64,000 bases of DNA, from positions 310,001 through 374,000 of the forward strand of contig CAVUCE010000007.1 in the NCBI GenBank assembly GCA_963739985.1. The letters run 5' to 3'. A model generated the notes under the pieces. That model had not been told where the DNA came from and searched no databases. It worked only from the letters and a program-made list of their open reading frames with translations. The position numbers were made by a program, and so were the translations under genes. This DNA is from CAVUCE01 sp963739985 (GTDB taxonomy: Bacteria > Bacteroidota > Ignavibacteria > Ignavibacteriales > Ignavibacteriaceae). This document shows positions 53,393 through 61,884 of the stretch, piece after piece (within the stretch, counting starts at the first letter, position 1; each line of letters begins with the position of its first letter).

Positions 53393-54827
53393 ATGGGTAA
53401 AATTCAAAGACCAAATAATGATGTTAATAAATTAATCCCTGCAGATGTAAAACCACCTTCAGCTCCGGAAATTGAAGCCGCTGTGCTTGGTGCTATGATG
53501 ATTGAAAAAGAATCTGTCCCGAAAGCAATAGAATTATTAACACCGGCAAGTTTTTATCTTAGAGAACACCGTTTAATCTTTGAGGCAATGCAATCTCTTT
53601 TTGATTCAGGTGAACCAATAGATACAGTTACGTTGTACGAAGAATTAAAAAAACGCGAACAGTTAGATCAAGCAGGCGGAGCAGTTTATCTGAGTAAATT
53701 ATCCCAAAACATTACTTCTGCTGCTAATATAGAATATCATGCAAAAATAATCCTTGAAAAAGAAATATTACGGGGATTAATAACAAGCTCACACGAAATT
53801 GCTCAATCAGCTTATGAAGGAACAATGGATGCGTTCGATATTCTTGACGAAGCGGAAAGAAAGATTTTTGAAATTACCGAGACTCACCTTAAAAGATCTT
53901 TCCAGGGAATGGATAGGGCAGTAAGGGATGCGCTGGAATATATAGAAGCAATTCATTCAAATACAAAACAAAAATTTTCTGTTCCTACTGGATTTTATGA
54001 ACTTGATGAAATGCTCGGTGGATTTCCAAAAATCAGATTTAATTATTCTTGCCGCAAGGCCCTCCATGGGAAAAACAGCCTTGGCTTTATCTTTAGCGCG
54101 TAACGCAGCAATTGATCATAAAGTTCCGGTTGGAATATTTAGTCTTGAAATGTCAACGATGCAGCTAGTAATTCGTATGCTTTGCGCGGAAGGAAGATTG
54201 AATGCGCATCTTGTAAGAACCGGAAAACTTCCTCATGAAGAAGGTGTTAAGCTAAGTAGAAATGCTCATAAGTTAATTGAGTCTCCTGTATTTGTTGACG
54301 ATACTCCGGCACAAACTGTATTAGAGATTCGTGCTAAAGCAAGAAGATTAAAAGTTGAACATAACATTGGTTTAATCATTATTGATTATCTTCAGTTGAT
54401 GCAAGGTCCCGCGAAAGTTGAAAGTCGTGAAAGAGAAATTTCCCACATTTCAAGATCGTTAAAATCGTTGGCAAAAGAATTAAACATTCCCGTTATTGCG
54501 TTAGCTCAGCTTAATCGTGCGGTTGAAACAAGAACTGATAAAAGGCCGCAGCTTTCTGATCTTCGTGAATCCGGCTCAATAGAACAGGATGCCGATGTTG
54601 TTATGTTTTTAAATAGACCTGAGTATTACGGAATTATGAAAGACGATGCCGGTAATTCGAATGAAGGCGTAGCGGAGCTTATTATAGGTAAACAGAGAAA
54701 TGGTCCTGTCGGTGATATAAGATTGGCGTTTATCAAAGAATATGCGCGGTTTGAAAACTTAGCGCACGCCAGACAAATTGAAGAATATGCCAGCGCAAGC
54801 ACTCCGCCGGAAGAAGATATTATTTGA
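53393..54827 (+). CDS. dnaB: Replicative DNA helicase, frame broken by one base
   Basis: DnaB in two frames. The first has the N-terminal domain (PPSAPEIEAAVLGAMMIEKE) and DEMLGGF; the second continues QKSDLIILAARPSMGKTALA with Walker A (SMGKT), then EMSTMQLVIRMLCAEG, the Walker B IIIDYLQLM and the C-terminal RESGSIEQDADVVMFLNRPE. One extra C near 54026 separates them; deleting it yields a 477-residue helicase with no other gap. DnaB is indispensable for replication, so the break is very likely a sequence error. The second frame also contains an out-of-frame ATG at 53997 that is not a real start. Confidence 0.9.
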
Positions 54828-54878
54828 AGCAATTAACAATGAATAATTAAAAATTAACAATTCATAGTCTTAATTAAA

Positions 54879-55757
54879 ATGGAAAATTTTATGAGATACA
54901 GAAACATGTTTTTTATTGCATTATTTTTATTTACGGTTTCTTTAAGTGCTCAGACTTTTACTCAACAGGATGTAGATGTTTGTAAAGCAAAATTTAAAAT
55001 GGCGGTTAGTAAAGATCTGGAAAATCAGCCGATTGGTGATGTTATTGCCTCTATAGGTAAAAGTTTTATCGGAACTGATTACGTTGCTCATACCCTGGAA
55101 AAAGGCGATAAAGAAAATCTGGTTATAAATCTTACCGGATTGGATTGTACAACATTTTTAGAAACTGATTTAACTTTTGCAAGATGTATAAAAGAGAAGA
55201 AAACCACATTTGAAAATTATGAAAAGGAACTAACAGAGATTAGATATAGAAACGGAGAACTTGACGGTTATCCTTCACGTTTACATTATTTTTCAGACTG
55301 GATTTACAATAACGTTAAAAAGGGAATCGTAAAAAATATTACAAAGGAAATCGGTGGAGAACCAATTAAATTCCATGTTGATTTTATGTCGAATCATCCG
55401 GACTTATACAAGCAATTAAAAGCTAATCCAAAATTTGTTCCTGTAATCAGAAAGCAGGAAGAATCGATAAATAAAAGAGAATACTATTATATTCCTCAAA
55501 CTAAAGTTGCAAAAGTAGAGGATAAAATTCACAACGGAGATTTAATTGCAATTACTACAAACGAAAAAGGACTGGATATCGGACACGTGGGAATTGCGGT
55601 AAAAATGGACGATGGAAGAATTCATTTTATGCATGCACCTAACGTTGGATACAAAGTTCAAATAACAAAAGAACCGCTGGCTGATTATCTTTTAAGAATT
55701 AAAAAACATACCGGGATAATAGTTCTAAGAGCGCAAGAACCGGTTAAAAAAGATTAG
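54879..55757 (+). CDS. DUF1460 family protein (NlpC/P60-like amidase fold)
   Basis: A 292-residue secreted protein with a signal peptide (NMFFIALFLFTVSLSAQ). DUF1460 signatures are GTDYVAHTLE, LDCTTFLE with the catalytic-like cysteine, and GLDIGHVGIAVKMDD with the histidine. Structures of this family resemble papain-like NlpC/P60 enzymes, and some members are annotated as amidases. Cell-wall or peptide cleavage is plausible but not shown. ATG 54879 is used; ATG 54891 has GGAAA just upstream and is an alternative. It precedes the accessory cluster, but a hairpin and 460-bp gap separate them. Confidence 0.8.
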   Translation: MENFMRYRNMFFIALFLFTVSLSAQTFTQQDVDVCKAKFKMAVSKDLENQPIGDVIASIGKSFIGTDYVAHTLEKGDKENLVINLTGLDCTTFLETDLTFARCIKEKKTTFENYEKELTEIRYRNGELDGYPSRLHYFSDWIYNNVKKGIVKNITKEIGGEPIKFHVDFMSNHPDLYKQLKANPKFVPVIRKQEESINKREYYYIPQTKVAKVEDKIHNGDLIAITTNEKGLDIGHVGIAVKMDDGRIHFMHAPNVGYKVQITKEPLADYLLRIKKHTGIIVLRAQEPVKKD

Positions 55758-56218
55758 TAATCTGTTTTGAATTTTAGGAACGTTACGGATGCTAATGTTC
55801 CTAAAATTCCTAGCATTCATCAAAAAAAAACAGATACGCAACCCAGAGTTGAAAGAATTATTCCGCATGTAGCATCATCAGAAAAAACAAATATTTTCTC
55901 AAATTGACTCTTAAAAACATTTGTAATTAATTTTCAAAAAATATCCTCACTCATTGTTTATAAACAACAATCTCACCTTTCTGAAAAATAGCATCATGAA
56001 ATTGTGATGATTCACTGCCTCGCAAAAATAAATTGCCAGTTGACCATGTTTCCAATCCAACCCTGTTGATCTACAAAGTGAAATGATTTTTACAATAAAT
56101 AAAAAAGTGCTTTTTTATAAATAACTTTTTACGTTTTAAAGCATCTTTAAATGTATAGATAGATATGCCGCGGGTTATGTAATGAGATATTCTTACTTAA
56201 ATGATCTCCGGGAGAATA
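55758..56218. other. 461-bp gap without a gene; one hairpin
   Basis: No convincing ORF is seen. The hairpin at 55770-55808 lies at the left side. The right side has the promoter region of the propeller genes and a ribosome binding site at 56205-56213 (CTCCGGGAGA). Confidence 0.5.
55770..55808 (+). terminator. Perfect 12-bp hairpin after the DUF1460 gene
   Basis: Arms AATTTTAGGAAC and GTTCCTAAAATT pair exactly around a 15-base loop, 13 bases after the stop at 55757. No T run follows at once, so it is a candidate terminator or transcript-protecting stem. Confidence 0.5.
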
Positions 56219-57313
56219 ATGAAAAAATATTTCCTATATGTGTTAATAACTATTTCCGCAGCTTTAGCATTGAATTGCAGAAATAGCAGCAAAGAGAAAG
56301 AGCAATTTGTTGTAAACGACGGTACGCGCAAGAAAGTCTTTAGATTTTCTTTCGACAAAGTTAAAACTCCCAGAGGAGAACGAATTTGGAAGAAAGTAAA
56401 GCTGAATTTTGATTTGAAAATTGGAGGCATAAAAGATACCATTTTGATTGTACCATCAAGGGTTAAGATCGACACAAATCAAAATATATATATTGAAGAT
56501 TGGAACGATTGTTCAATAAAGAAATTTGATAATACTGGAAAGTTTATTAAAAGATACGGCAAGAAAGGCAGGGGACCGGGAGAATTTTCTCAACTGTATG
56601 ATTTCGATGTTACCGGTAACGGTAAAATTGCAGCGCTTGATCCTAATGGAAATAAATTTGTCGTTTTTAATAATAATAAAATAGAAGACATCAAATGTAC
56701 TTTATTGCCGCTTAGCATTTGCTTTGTAGATTCCAACGAAATTGCCACATTTCAGATGATGAGTACATTCGAGAATGCGCCGATAATGAAAATAAATTAT
56801 AAAAATAAAATCTCTGAAAATTATCAAAATTTTTTGGATATCGAAAGTATACATAAAAACAATAGCGGCATGACACAATACATAATCGGGGACCTACACC
56901 AGGCTGGAAATAATCAATTAATCTTTGTTGCAAGTGTTATGGGATATGCAATTCAATATAATGGAAAGGGCAGAATATATAATGCGTTCAAATTAATTAA
57001 CGCTCCTTCGCAAATTAAAGTACAAGGAAGAACTGCAAATATAGGAGGCGGACTAAGAAAAGAACAATATCTTTTTGAATCATCAAGTGTATATAATAAT
57101 TATTTGTACTTGCTCGTTGATAAATCATCAAAAGTTTCGGATGAATATTACATTGACAAATATTCTATAAAAGAAGGTAAGTATTTATACTCAATGTTAT
57201 TTAAGGGCTTTGGTAAACTGTACTCGGTGTGTTTAACAAATAAAAAAATATTTTTAGTTAAACAAAATTCCGAAGTTGATGTATTTAATTATGAAGTAGA
57301 AAGTATTCCTTAG
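56219..57313 (+). CDS. 6-bladed beta-propeller lipoprotein (1)
   Basis: The start at ATG 56219 is supported by GGGAGA upstream; the longer frame from 56201 includes that site. A 364-residue lipoprotein with signal ISAALALNC. The mature part has the propeller motif KIGGIKDT near residue 65, IYIEDWNDCSIKKFDNTGKF, then RYGKKGRGPGEF, DFDVTGNGKIAALDPNGNKF, all typical of Bacteroidota 6-bladed propeller proteins (BF3164-type and relatives). Its role is unknown, but such genes cluster with small NVEALA-type proteins. Followed after 11 bases by a paralogue, so one operon. Confidence 0.85.
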   Translation: MKKYFLYVLITISAALALNCRNSSKEKEQFVVNDGTRKKVFRFSFDKVKTPRGERIWKKVKLNFDLKIGGIKDTILIVPSRVKIDTNQNIYIEDWNDCSIKKFDNTGKFIKRYGKKGRGPGEFSQLYDFDVTGNGKIAALDPNGNKFVVFNNNKIEDIKCTLLPLSICFVDSNEIATFQMMSTFENAPIMKINYKNKISENYQNFLDIESIHKNNSGMTQYIIGDLHQAGNNQLIFVASVMGYAIQYNGKGRIYNAFKLINAPSQIKVQGRTANIGGGLRKEQYLFESSSVYNNYLYLLVDKSSKVSDEYYIDKYSIKEGKYLYSMLFKGFGKLYSVCLTNKKIFLVKQNSEVDVFNYEVESIP

Positions 57314-57324
57314 GAGCTTATGAG

Positions 57325-58458
57325 ATGAATATTAATATTAAATCATTTCTATTTTATTCCGTTATATTTATTTCATTACTGCTTTATTCGTGCGGCAGTA
57401 AGAAAAATCAAGAAAAAACATCCCCTTCGGATATACCTGCCGGCAAATATTACACTGTTGAAATGAAAGTAAGAGAAAAAACTTACCATATTCCTCTCAA
57501 TTATAAAATAAGTAAACAAACCTTAACACAGCGAAAATTTAAAAATATAGAAACCAAAACTTTATTTAAGATTGGCGGAATTAAGGACACTACGTTTGGA
57601 TTTGCGATGGAAGTAAGAACGGATAAAACCGGAAATATATTTGTTATTGATCAGGCTTATAACTGCATAAAAAAATTTGATAGCGATGGAAAATTTATTA
57701 GAAATTATGGTAGAAAAGGCAGAGGGCCAGGAGAATTTGTTTCGCCGTTAAGATTAGATGTATTAGATGATGGAAAGATATTAGTTTTAGATCCTAATCT
57801 AAGTAAATGTGAGTTATTCTACAGTAATAAAGAAAAACAGTTTAAGACTAAAATGGTGTCTTATTCAGCTCGTTTTGCTAATTCAAATTCTTTTGTAGCT
57901 TTTCAAATTTTAGCGCCGTATGATTATTCACCCCTACAGGAATATAATATAAAAACCGGTAGCACAAATTCATGGCAGAATCTTATAGATAAAAAAGGGA
58001 AAAATTTGGGCGCACTTCCTTTCTTAAATGGTGATATTTACAGAACTAAAGATGGTATTATTTATGTCCCGATTTATATGAACCATTTTGTGAAATATTC
58101 CGATGATGGAAAAATTATCTACGCCAGGAACACCATGGATAATACAGGGCTGCCTTCATTTCAAAAGGATACCAAATACGGTGTTGGTTTTATACTTCCT
58201 AAAAAATACTTATCTGCCTGGATGGCGTTTGTTGAACAGGATGATTTGTATATAGTAAGTTATCCTGCTTCAAAAAAAGTAGATAAGGGTGAAGAATTTG
58301 TTGTTGATGTTTACTCTGTTTCAAATGGTGAATATTTGTATTCTATTAAAATCTTAGCTGATAAAAATGCGGGCGGACTGTACATGGATAAAGATCGATT
58401 ATATATTATAAAAGATAATTTAGAACTAGACGTTTTGAGTTATAAAATAAATAGCTAA
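57325..58458 (+). CDS. 6-bladed beta-propeller lipoprotein (2)
   Basis: A 377-residue paralogue of the gene upstream. It has a lipoprotein signal (LFYSVIFISLLLYSC), KIGGIKDTTFGFAMEVRTDK, NIFVIDQAYNCIKKFDSDGK, NYGRKGRGPGEF and LDVLDDGKILVLDPN, which align with the first copy. AGGAG lies eight bases before ATG 57325. It probably sits in the outer or inner membrane with the propeller exposed. The two lipoproteins and the third copy at 60592 form a small family within this cluster. Confidence 0.85.
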   Translation: MNINIKSFLFYSVIFISLLLYSCGSKKNQEKTSPSDIPAGKYYTVEMKVREKTYHIPLNYKISKQTLTQRKFKNIETKTLFKIGGIKDTTFGFAMEVRTDKTGNIFVIDQAYNCIKKFDSDGKFIRNYGRKGRGPGEFVSPLRLDVLDDGKILVLDPNLSKCELFYSNKEKQFKTKMVSYSARFANSNSFVAFQILAPYDYSPLQEYNIKTGSTNSWQNLIDKKGKNLGALPFLNGDIYRTKDGIIYVPIYMNHFVKYSDDGKIIYARNTMDNTGLPSFQKDTKYGVGFILPKKYLSAWMAFVEQDDLYIVSYPASKKVDKGEEFVVDVYSVSNGEYLYSIKILADKNAGGLYMDKDRLYIIKDNLELDVLSYKINS

Positions 58459-58995
58459 AACTTATTGTGTAAATTATAATTGCCGCAACGGAAAGCTGCT
58501 GAAAGACATTCCCGTGGAATTCATTCTTCCCGCTATATATTGATAACGAAGAAAATTTTTACGGATATAAACAACCTTCGCATGATGGCAATGTTTCTAA
58601 CCCGGTTTTACTCAAATATAAATTTCTAGCTTTCAATTAGCTCATGAAATCTGCTTCCAAATTTAACATTTAATTGTTTAGGTAAACCGGTAAAAATAAT
58701 TTGACTAACCCGTTTTTATTTAATAACTTAATTATAACATAAGACTCACAAAAATGACGACTTATGGTGATTAGACTTTTTATAACTTATTAACTCATGT
58801 TACGCAAGTATATGTTTTGGTCATATTGAACGAAGTGAAATATCTCATAAATTTGTAAAAATCGAATCCTTGAGATTCTTCATTTCATTCAGAATGACCG
58901 TTTTGCGTAACATGAGTTATTAAGTCTTTTTCTCTCCTAATATAAAATGGTTATTACGTTAAACTTAAAATATAAATCTTTACGGGATAATAAGA
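58459..58995. other. 537-bp gap containing a MITE-like element
   Basis: No gene is seen. The 127-bp element at 58792-58918 occupies the right part. The left part is AT-rich and unexplained; a promoter for the regulator at 58996 is expected after the element. Confidence 0.5.
58792..58918. mobile_element. MITE-like inverted-repeat element, copy C (127 bp)
   Basis: Same length and terminal inverted repeats as copy B (AACTCATGTTACGCAA ... TTGCGTAACATGAGTT) but in the opposite orientation, with few differences. ATT flanks both ends. It sits between the second propeller lipoprotein and the LuxR-type regulator, i.e. inside the accessory cluster. Confidence 0.8.
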
Positions 58996-59643
58996 ATGAA
59001 ACGGTTAAAAGCTTTATTTCTATCTGCCCAGGTTGGAATGCTTGCCTTTCTCCCAAATATTTTCGCCGAAGATGATCTGATCTTTCTTAAAACAAAAGAA
59101 TATACTTCTGTAATTGATATAAGAGGAAATGAAAATATTGATTTTGATATTCTTATATATGATGATGCCGGATTAAATAATGAAGAGCATAACTTACTCG
59201 AACAGTTATTAAAGGAATACCGCTTTAAGAAAAATATTCTATATACTATAAAGAATGACAAAAATTATTTTAATAAAATGCTTACTAATGGTGTTAACGG
59301 AATAATTAGCCACAGATCCGGGGAAAATGAATTACGTAAAGCAGTGATTGAAGTTTCGCAAGGAAAAGAATATTGCTGTGTTTATATCAAAAAATATCTT
59401 TCACAATGGAATAGATTAGAACTTATGTTAAGCTGGAGAGAACTGGAAGTATTAAAATGCATAGAAGAAAATATGACTAATAAAGAAATAGCCGGAAGGC
59501 TTTTCATAAGTCCAAAAACAGTGGCACAGCATAAGGAAAATATTAAAAAGAAGCTTGGAGTAAAAAGCGTAAGAGATATACTCAAGGTTATTGAAAATTA
59601 TAAAAATAAATGGGGGGGGGGAAATCGCACAAAAGAAATTTAA
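58996..59643 (+). CDS. LuxR-type regulator with degenerate receiver domain
   Basis: A 215-residue protein. The N-terminal 130 residues follow a receiver-like pattern, but the acidic pocket normally at the first strand is missing (KALFLSAQVG instead of ILIVDDxx), the third-strand segment is DILIYDDAGL, and the position of the conserved Lys has SH (NGIISHRSGE). The C-terminal LuxR helix-turn-helix is intact (SWRELEVLKCIEENMTNKEI, AGRLFISPKTVAQHKENIKK). It is likely phosphorylation-independent, or controlled by another signal. The 3-prime end runs through a 10-G tract (59612-59621). It precedes the small precursor-like protein by about 500 bp and is a candidate regulator of the cluster. Confidence 0.8.
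   Translation: MKRLKALFLSAQVGMLAFLPNIFAEDDLIFLKTKEYTSVIDIRGNENIDFDILIYDDAGLNNEEHNLLEQLLKEYRFKKNILYTIKNDKNYFNKMLTNGVNGIISHRSGENELRKAVIEVSQGKEYCCVYIKKYLSQWNRLELMLSWRELEVLKCIEENMTNKEIAGRLFISPKTVAQHKENIKKKLGVKSVRDILKVIENYKNKWGGGNRTKEI
59612..59621 (+). repeat. G10 homopolymer at the 3-prime end of the regulator gene
   Basis: Ten consecutive G change the reading frame of the last codons. With 10 G the protein ends NKWGGGNRTKEI; with 9 G it would extend by about 60 residues containing a hydrophobic segment (MKIFILLQYSYYLTLIISFS). The tract may be a slippage site or a sequencing problem. Confidence 0.5.
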
Positions 59644-60149
59644 CATTTATAAGCTACAAATAAATTTTACATATCGGAAAATAGTAACTAAGAATACTAT
59701 GAAAATTTTTATACTTCTCCAATATTCTTATTACCTCACTCTAATCATTTCATTTTCCTATATAAATTTTCTTATAACAATAGGAAAGTTTTCCTATTGT
59801 TATAACTTGAATAAATAATTATATATAAATAATACACTTAAACAAGCATTAAAAATGCATCATTTCTATTAGCTAAATTTTAGCTTTTATAAAATGATTA
59901 GTTTTAATCAAGTTCACTTTTAAAATTTTTTAATACTCTATTGGCATGAAATTAACTCTCATGTTTTTTTCTAAAAATAAATAGTTGATCGATTGTTTCT
60001 TGATTCTCGTCCTTTAATATAAAGTTTCAATGAAGATTATGATTGCTTAACTGAGACTGTAAGCCCGGTATAAAATGAGCTGATTATTAATATATAAATA
60101 AAAAGTATTTGTACTATCAAAAATATCTTAAATAACATAGGAGGTCCAA
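59644..60149. other. 506-bp gap with a direct repeat and a palindrome
   Basis: No accepted gene. The 59-bp direct repeat, copy 1, is at 59741-59799, and its palindrome extends to 59805. The region upstream of the small protein has AGGAGG at 60139-60144 as a strong ribosome binding site. Confidence 0.5.
59741..59805. repeat. 59-bp direct repeat copy 1 with a perfect 34-bp palindrome
   Basis: 59741-59799 matches 62974-63032 at 56 of 59 positions. Within it, 59772-59805 is a perfect palindrome: arm TTATAACAATAGGAAA, central GT, arm TTTCCTATTGTTATAA. It lies between the LuxR-type regulator and the small precursor-like gene and could be an operator, a terminator of the regulator gene, or an end of a mobile unit. 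Confidence 0.7.
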
Positions 60150-60404
60150 ATGTCAGAGCCAGATGAAAAAAAATATTTTCATATTGGTCCCAAAATAATT
60201 GGGGCTGCTTTTTTTGTATTACTTATGTTCGTTAATCTTAAGATTGATACTAGCCCGGTAAAAAGTGGGGATATCAATTTACTTGGTGTGAATATATCTC
60301 TAAGCACGCCCTCGGCACAGGCATATTATATCGCGTGTGCAGGAAATACCCAATATTGTGCTAAAGTAGACACTACTACAAAATATTTTGAATCTTCGCT
60401 TTAA
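60150..60404 (+). CDS. Small secreted precursor-like protein (NVEALA-like layout)
   Basis: An 84-residue protein with a strong AGGAGG ribosome binding site. Residues 1-12 are charged (MSEPDEKKYFHI), 13-31 form one hydrophobic helix (GPKIIGAAFFVLLMFVNLKI), 32-50 are a polar linker (DTSPVKSGDINLLGVNI), followed by SLSTPSAQA with an AxA-like site and a 27-residue tail that begins YYIACAGNTQYCAKVD and has exactly two cysteines spaced by six residues. The helix, linker, AxA-like site and cysteine tail copy the layout of NVEALA proteins of Bacteroidota, which lie next to 6-bladed propeller genes as here. Sequence identity to NVEALA is not evident. It may be a precursor of a secreted disulfide peptide. 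Confidence 0.6.
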   Translation: MSEPDEKKYFHIGPKIIGAAFFVLLMFVNLKIDTSPVKSGDINLLGVNISLSTPSAQAYYIACAGNTQYCAKVDTTTKYFESSL

Positions 60405-60408
60405 TGAT

Positions 60409-60465
60409 TTAGGCTCTGGGATTTTATAAATGTGCATTTAGCTTGAATTGAATCTCAGAGCCTAA
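60409..60465 (+). terminator. 15-bp stem between precursor-like gene and downstream genes
   Basis: Arms TTAGGCTCTGGGATT (60409-60423) and AATCTCAGAGCCTAA (60451-60465) pair with one G-U pair around a 27-base loop. The stem starts five bases after the stop at 60404. No T run follows, so it may be an attenuating or RNA-stabilising stem that raises expression of the small protein over the genes behind it. Confidence 0.55.
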
Positions 60466-60494
60466 TTTCATAAAAGGAGGTCACTTATATTACT

Positions 60495-60569
60495 ATGCAT
60501 ACGATAATTCTTAAAAAATTATTAAAGATAATTAAAATTAGTCTTGTCAAGTTGATTATATTACATTAA
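60495..60569 (+). CDS. Possible 24-residue cationic amphipathic peptide
   Basis: An ORF too short for usual prediction, MHTIILKKLLKIIKISLVKL and four more residues (IILH). AAAAGGAGG at 60472-60480 is a near-perfect ribosome binding site, but it lies 14 bases before ATG 60495, longer than ideal; no better start in the same frame exists apart from ATT 60489. The peptide is rich in Leu, Ile and Lys with alternating hydrophobic and cationic residues. It sits between the precursor-like gene and the third propeller gene. It may be real, or the ribosome binding site may be a remnant. Confidence 0.3.
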   Translation: MHTIILKKLLKIIKISLVKLIILH

Positions 60570-60591
60570 AGTATCCCATAAAAGCAATCAA

Positions 60592-61698
60592 ATGAGAATA
60601 AAGAAAACATCACTTTTAATAGTTTCAATAATTATTGTAGCCCTCATAATTATATACAATTTGTATTTCCAACATGACCATAATGTTATAAATGAGATTA
60701 TTTTCCCTCCACAATTACAGAGGGCAATTCTTAAACAAACAGTTAATAAAAGGATCCTTAAGCAAATTAAGGTGGAAACAATTACAACTTGTCCTCAGTT
60801 TAAGAAAGCAATATTTCAATTACCTATAGGCATCAAAGAGAGAAATAATAAAATATATATCCTGGATGTTACGGAAGCATCTGTCTACTCATTTGATCTC
60901 GGTTTGAAACCGCTAAAATCTTGGGGCAATGGTAAGGGACGTGGTCCCGGAGAATTGTTGCATCCATACGGATTTGATGTTAGTGCAAATGGTAATGTAA
61001 TTATTGCTGATGTGGGAAATCAAATGATTTTTGTTTTTGACAAAAATAATAAATTGATTGAATCTATTAAAGCAAAAAACCATCCATTAATGAAAGTTGC
61101 GGTTTTAAATGATTCTGAATTTGTCGTCGATTTTGGCAGAGGGGATATCAACAAAATAGGTATAAGGGGCAATACTATTCAGCAATATCCTTTCTTCTTT
61201 AATCAAAAGCTAAATATGGATTGGTATGAGGATTTAACTTTGTGTCGAGGAGCGGCTGGAGAAATTTATGGAGCTTTTAGTCATGGTGGCTATCTTTTTG
61301 GATTTAGTCCTAATGGTGCAAGAACTTTTTTGGCTCAAACAGTAGATCGTTTCCCCTTCGCACAGTATAGCTTTCAGCATATTAAAATTAATAATAAAAT
61401 TAAAAAATATACTTCGATTGACAGGAATGCTTCAATTTCTGCCAGGTACATTAGCTATTATAGTGACACTTTGTATATTCAGCCGGGAACTGCTTTAACA
61501 TCTTTGAGAAAAAAAAGAGAGATGATGCTTGATGTCTATTCAGCCTTAAGTGGTAAATATTTATTTTCTTACATTTTTAAAAAACCAAGAGATGTCGATT
61601 CAATGGTGAGCTGTGCGGTATATGGAAATTATATATACTCTATTGTACTATGCAACGACGGTTATTTTAAGATCGCTAAATATAAAATTATCAAATAA
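60592..61698 (+). CDS. 6-bladed beta-propeller protein (3), membrane-anchored
   Basis: A 368-residue paralogue of the lipoproteins at 56219 and 57325, but its N-terminus is a membrane anchor without a lipobox (LLIVSIIIVALIIIYNLYF). The hallmark KGRGPGELLHPYGFDVSANG aligns with KGRGPGEF of the others, and IYILDVTEASVYSFDLGL is the blade before it. The anchor orientation would expose the propeller on the periplasmic side. It follows the precursor-like gene and hairpin and precedes a thioredoxin-like gene by about 190 bases. Confidence 0.8.
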   Translation: MRIKKTSLLIVSIIIVALIIIYNLYFQHDHNVINEIIFPPQLQRAILKQTVNKRILKQIKVETITTCPQFKKAIFQLPIGIKERNNKIYILDVTEASVYSFDLGLKPLKSWGNGKGRGPGELLHPYGFDVSANGNVIIADVGNQMIFVFDKNNKLIESIKAKNHPLMKVAVLNDSEFVVDFGRGDINKIGIRGNTIQQYPFFFNQKLNMDWYEDLTLCRGAAGEIYGAFSHGGYLFGFSPNGARTFLAQTVDRFPFAQYSFQHIKINNKIKKYTSIDRNASISARYISYYSDTLYIQPGTALTSLRKKREMMLDVYSALSGKYLFSYIFKKPRDVDSMVSCAVYGNYIYSIVLCNDGYFKIAKYKIIK

Positions 61699-61884
61699 CA
61701 ATTGTGCTAATTATAGCATATTATAAAAATAAAGGTACTGACTAAATAGAGCAAACATTAGGTCTCTGCGGAAATTTATAATACCTTTTTATTTATCAAT
61801 TATCTTAATGGGAAGTTATTATAATCTCTCTTTAATCTGTGCGATTAGTCGCTTTAATTTTTTAAACTGAATCTTAATATTTCA
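61699..61884. other. Short gap before the thioredoxin-like gene
   Basis: A TGCTAATTATAGCA hairpin lies near 61706-61719, close to the propeller stop. Apart from AT-rich sequence nothing else is identified. Confidence 0.4.

Noticed and set aside
53997..54103. Separate start codon for the second dnaB frame
   Set aside because: The ATG is out of frame with the first part and encodes no DnaB sequence before QKSDLII; it is an artefact of the one-base insertion.
59591..59818. 75-residue ORF with a hydrophobic middle overlapping the end of the LuxR-type regulator gene
   Set aside because: It is the extended frame that a one-base change in the G10 tract would give; there is no independent start signal, so I describe it under the G tract.
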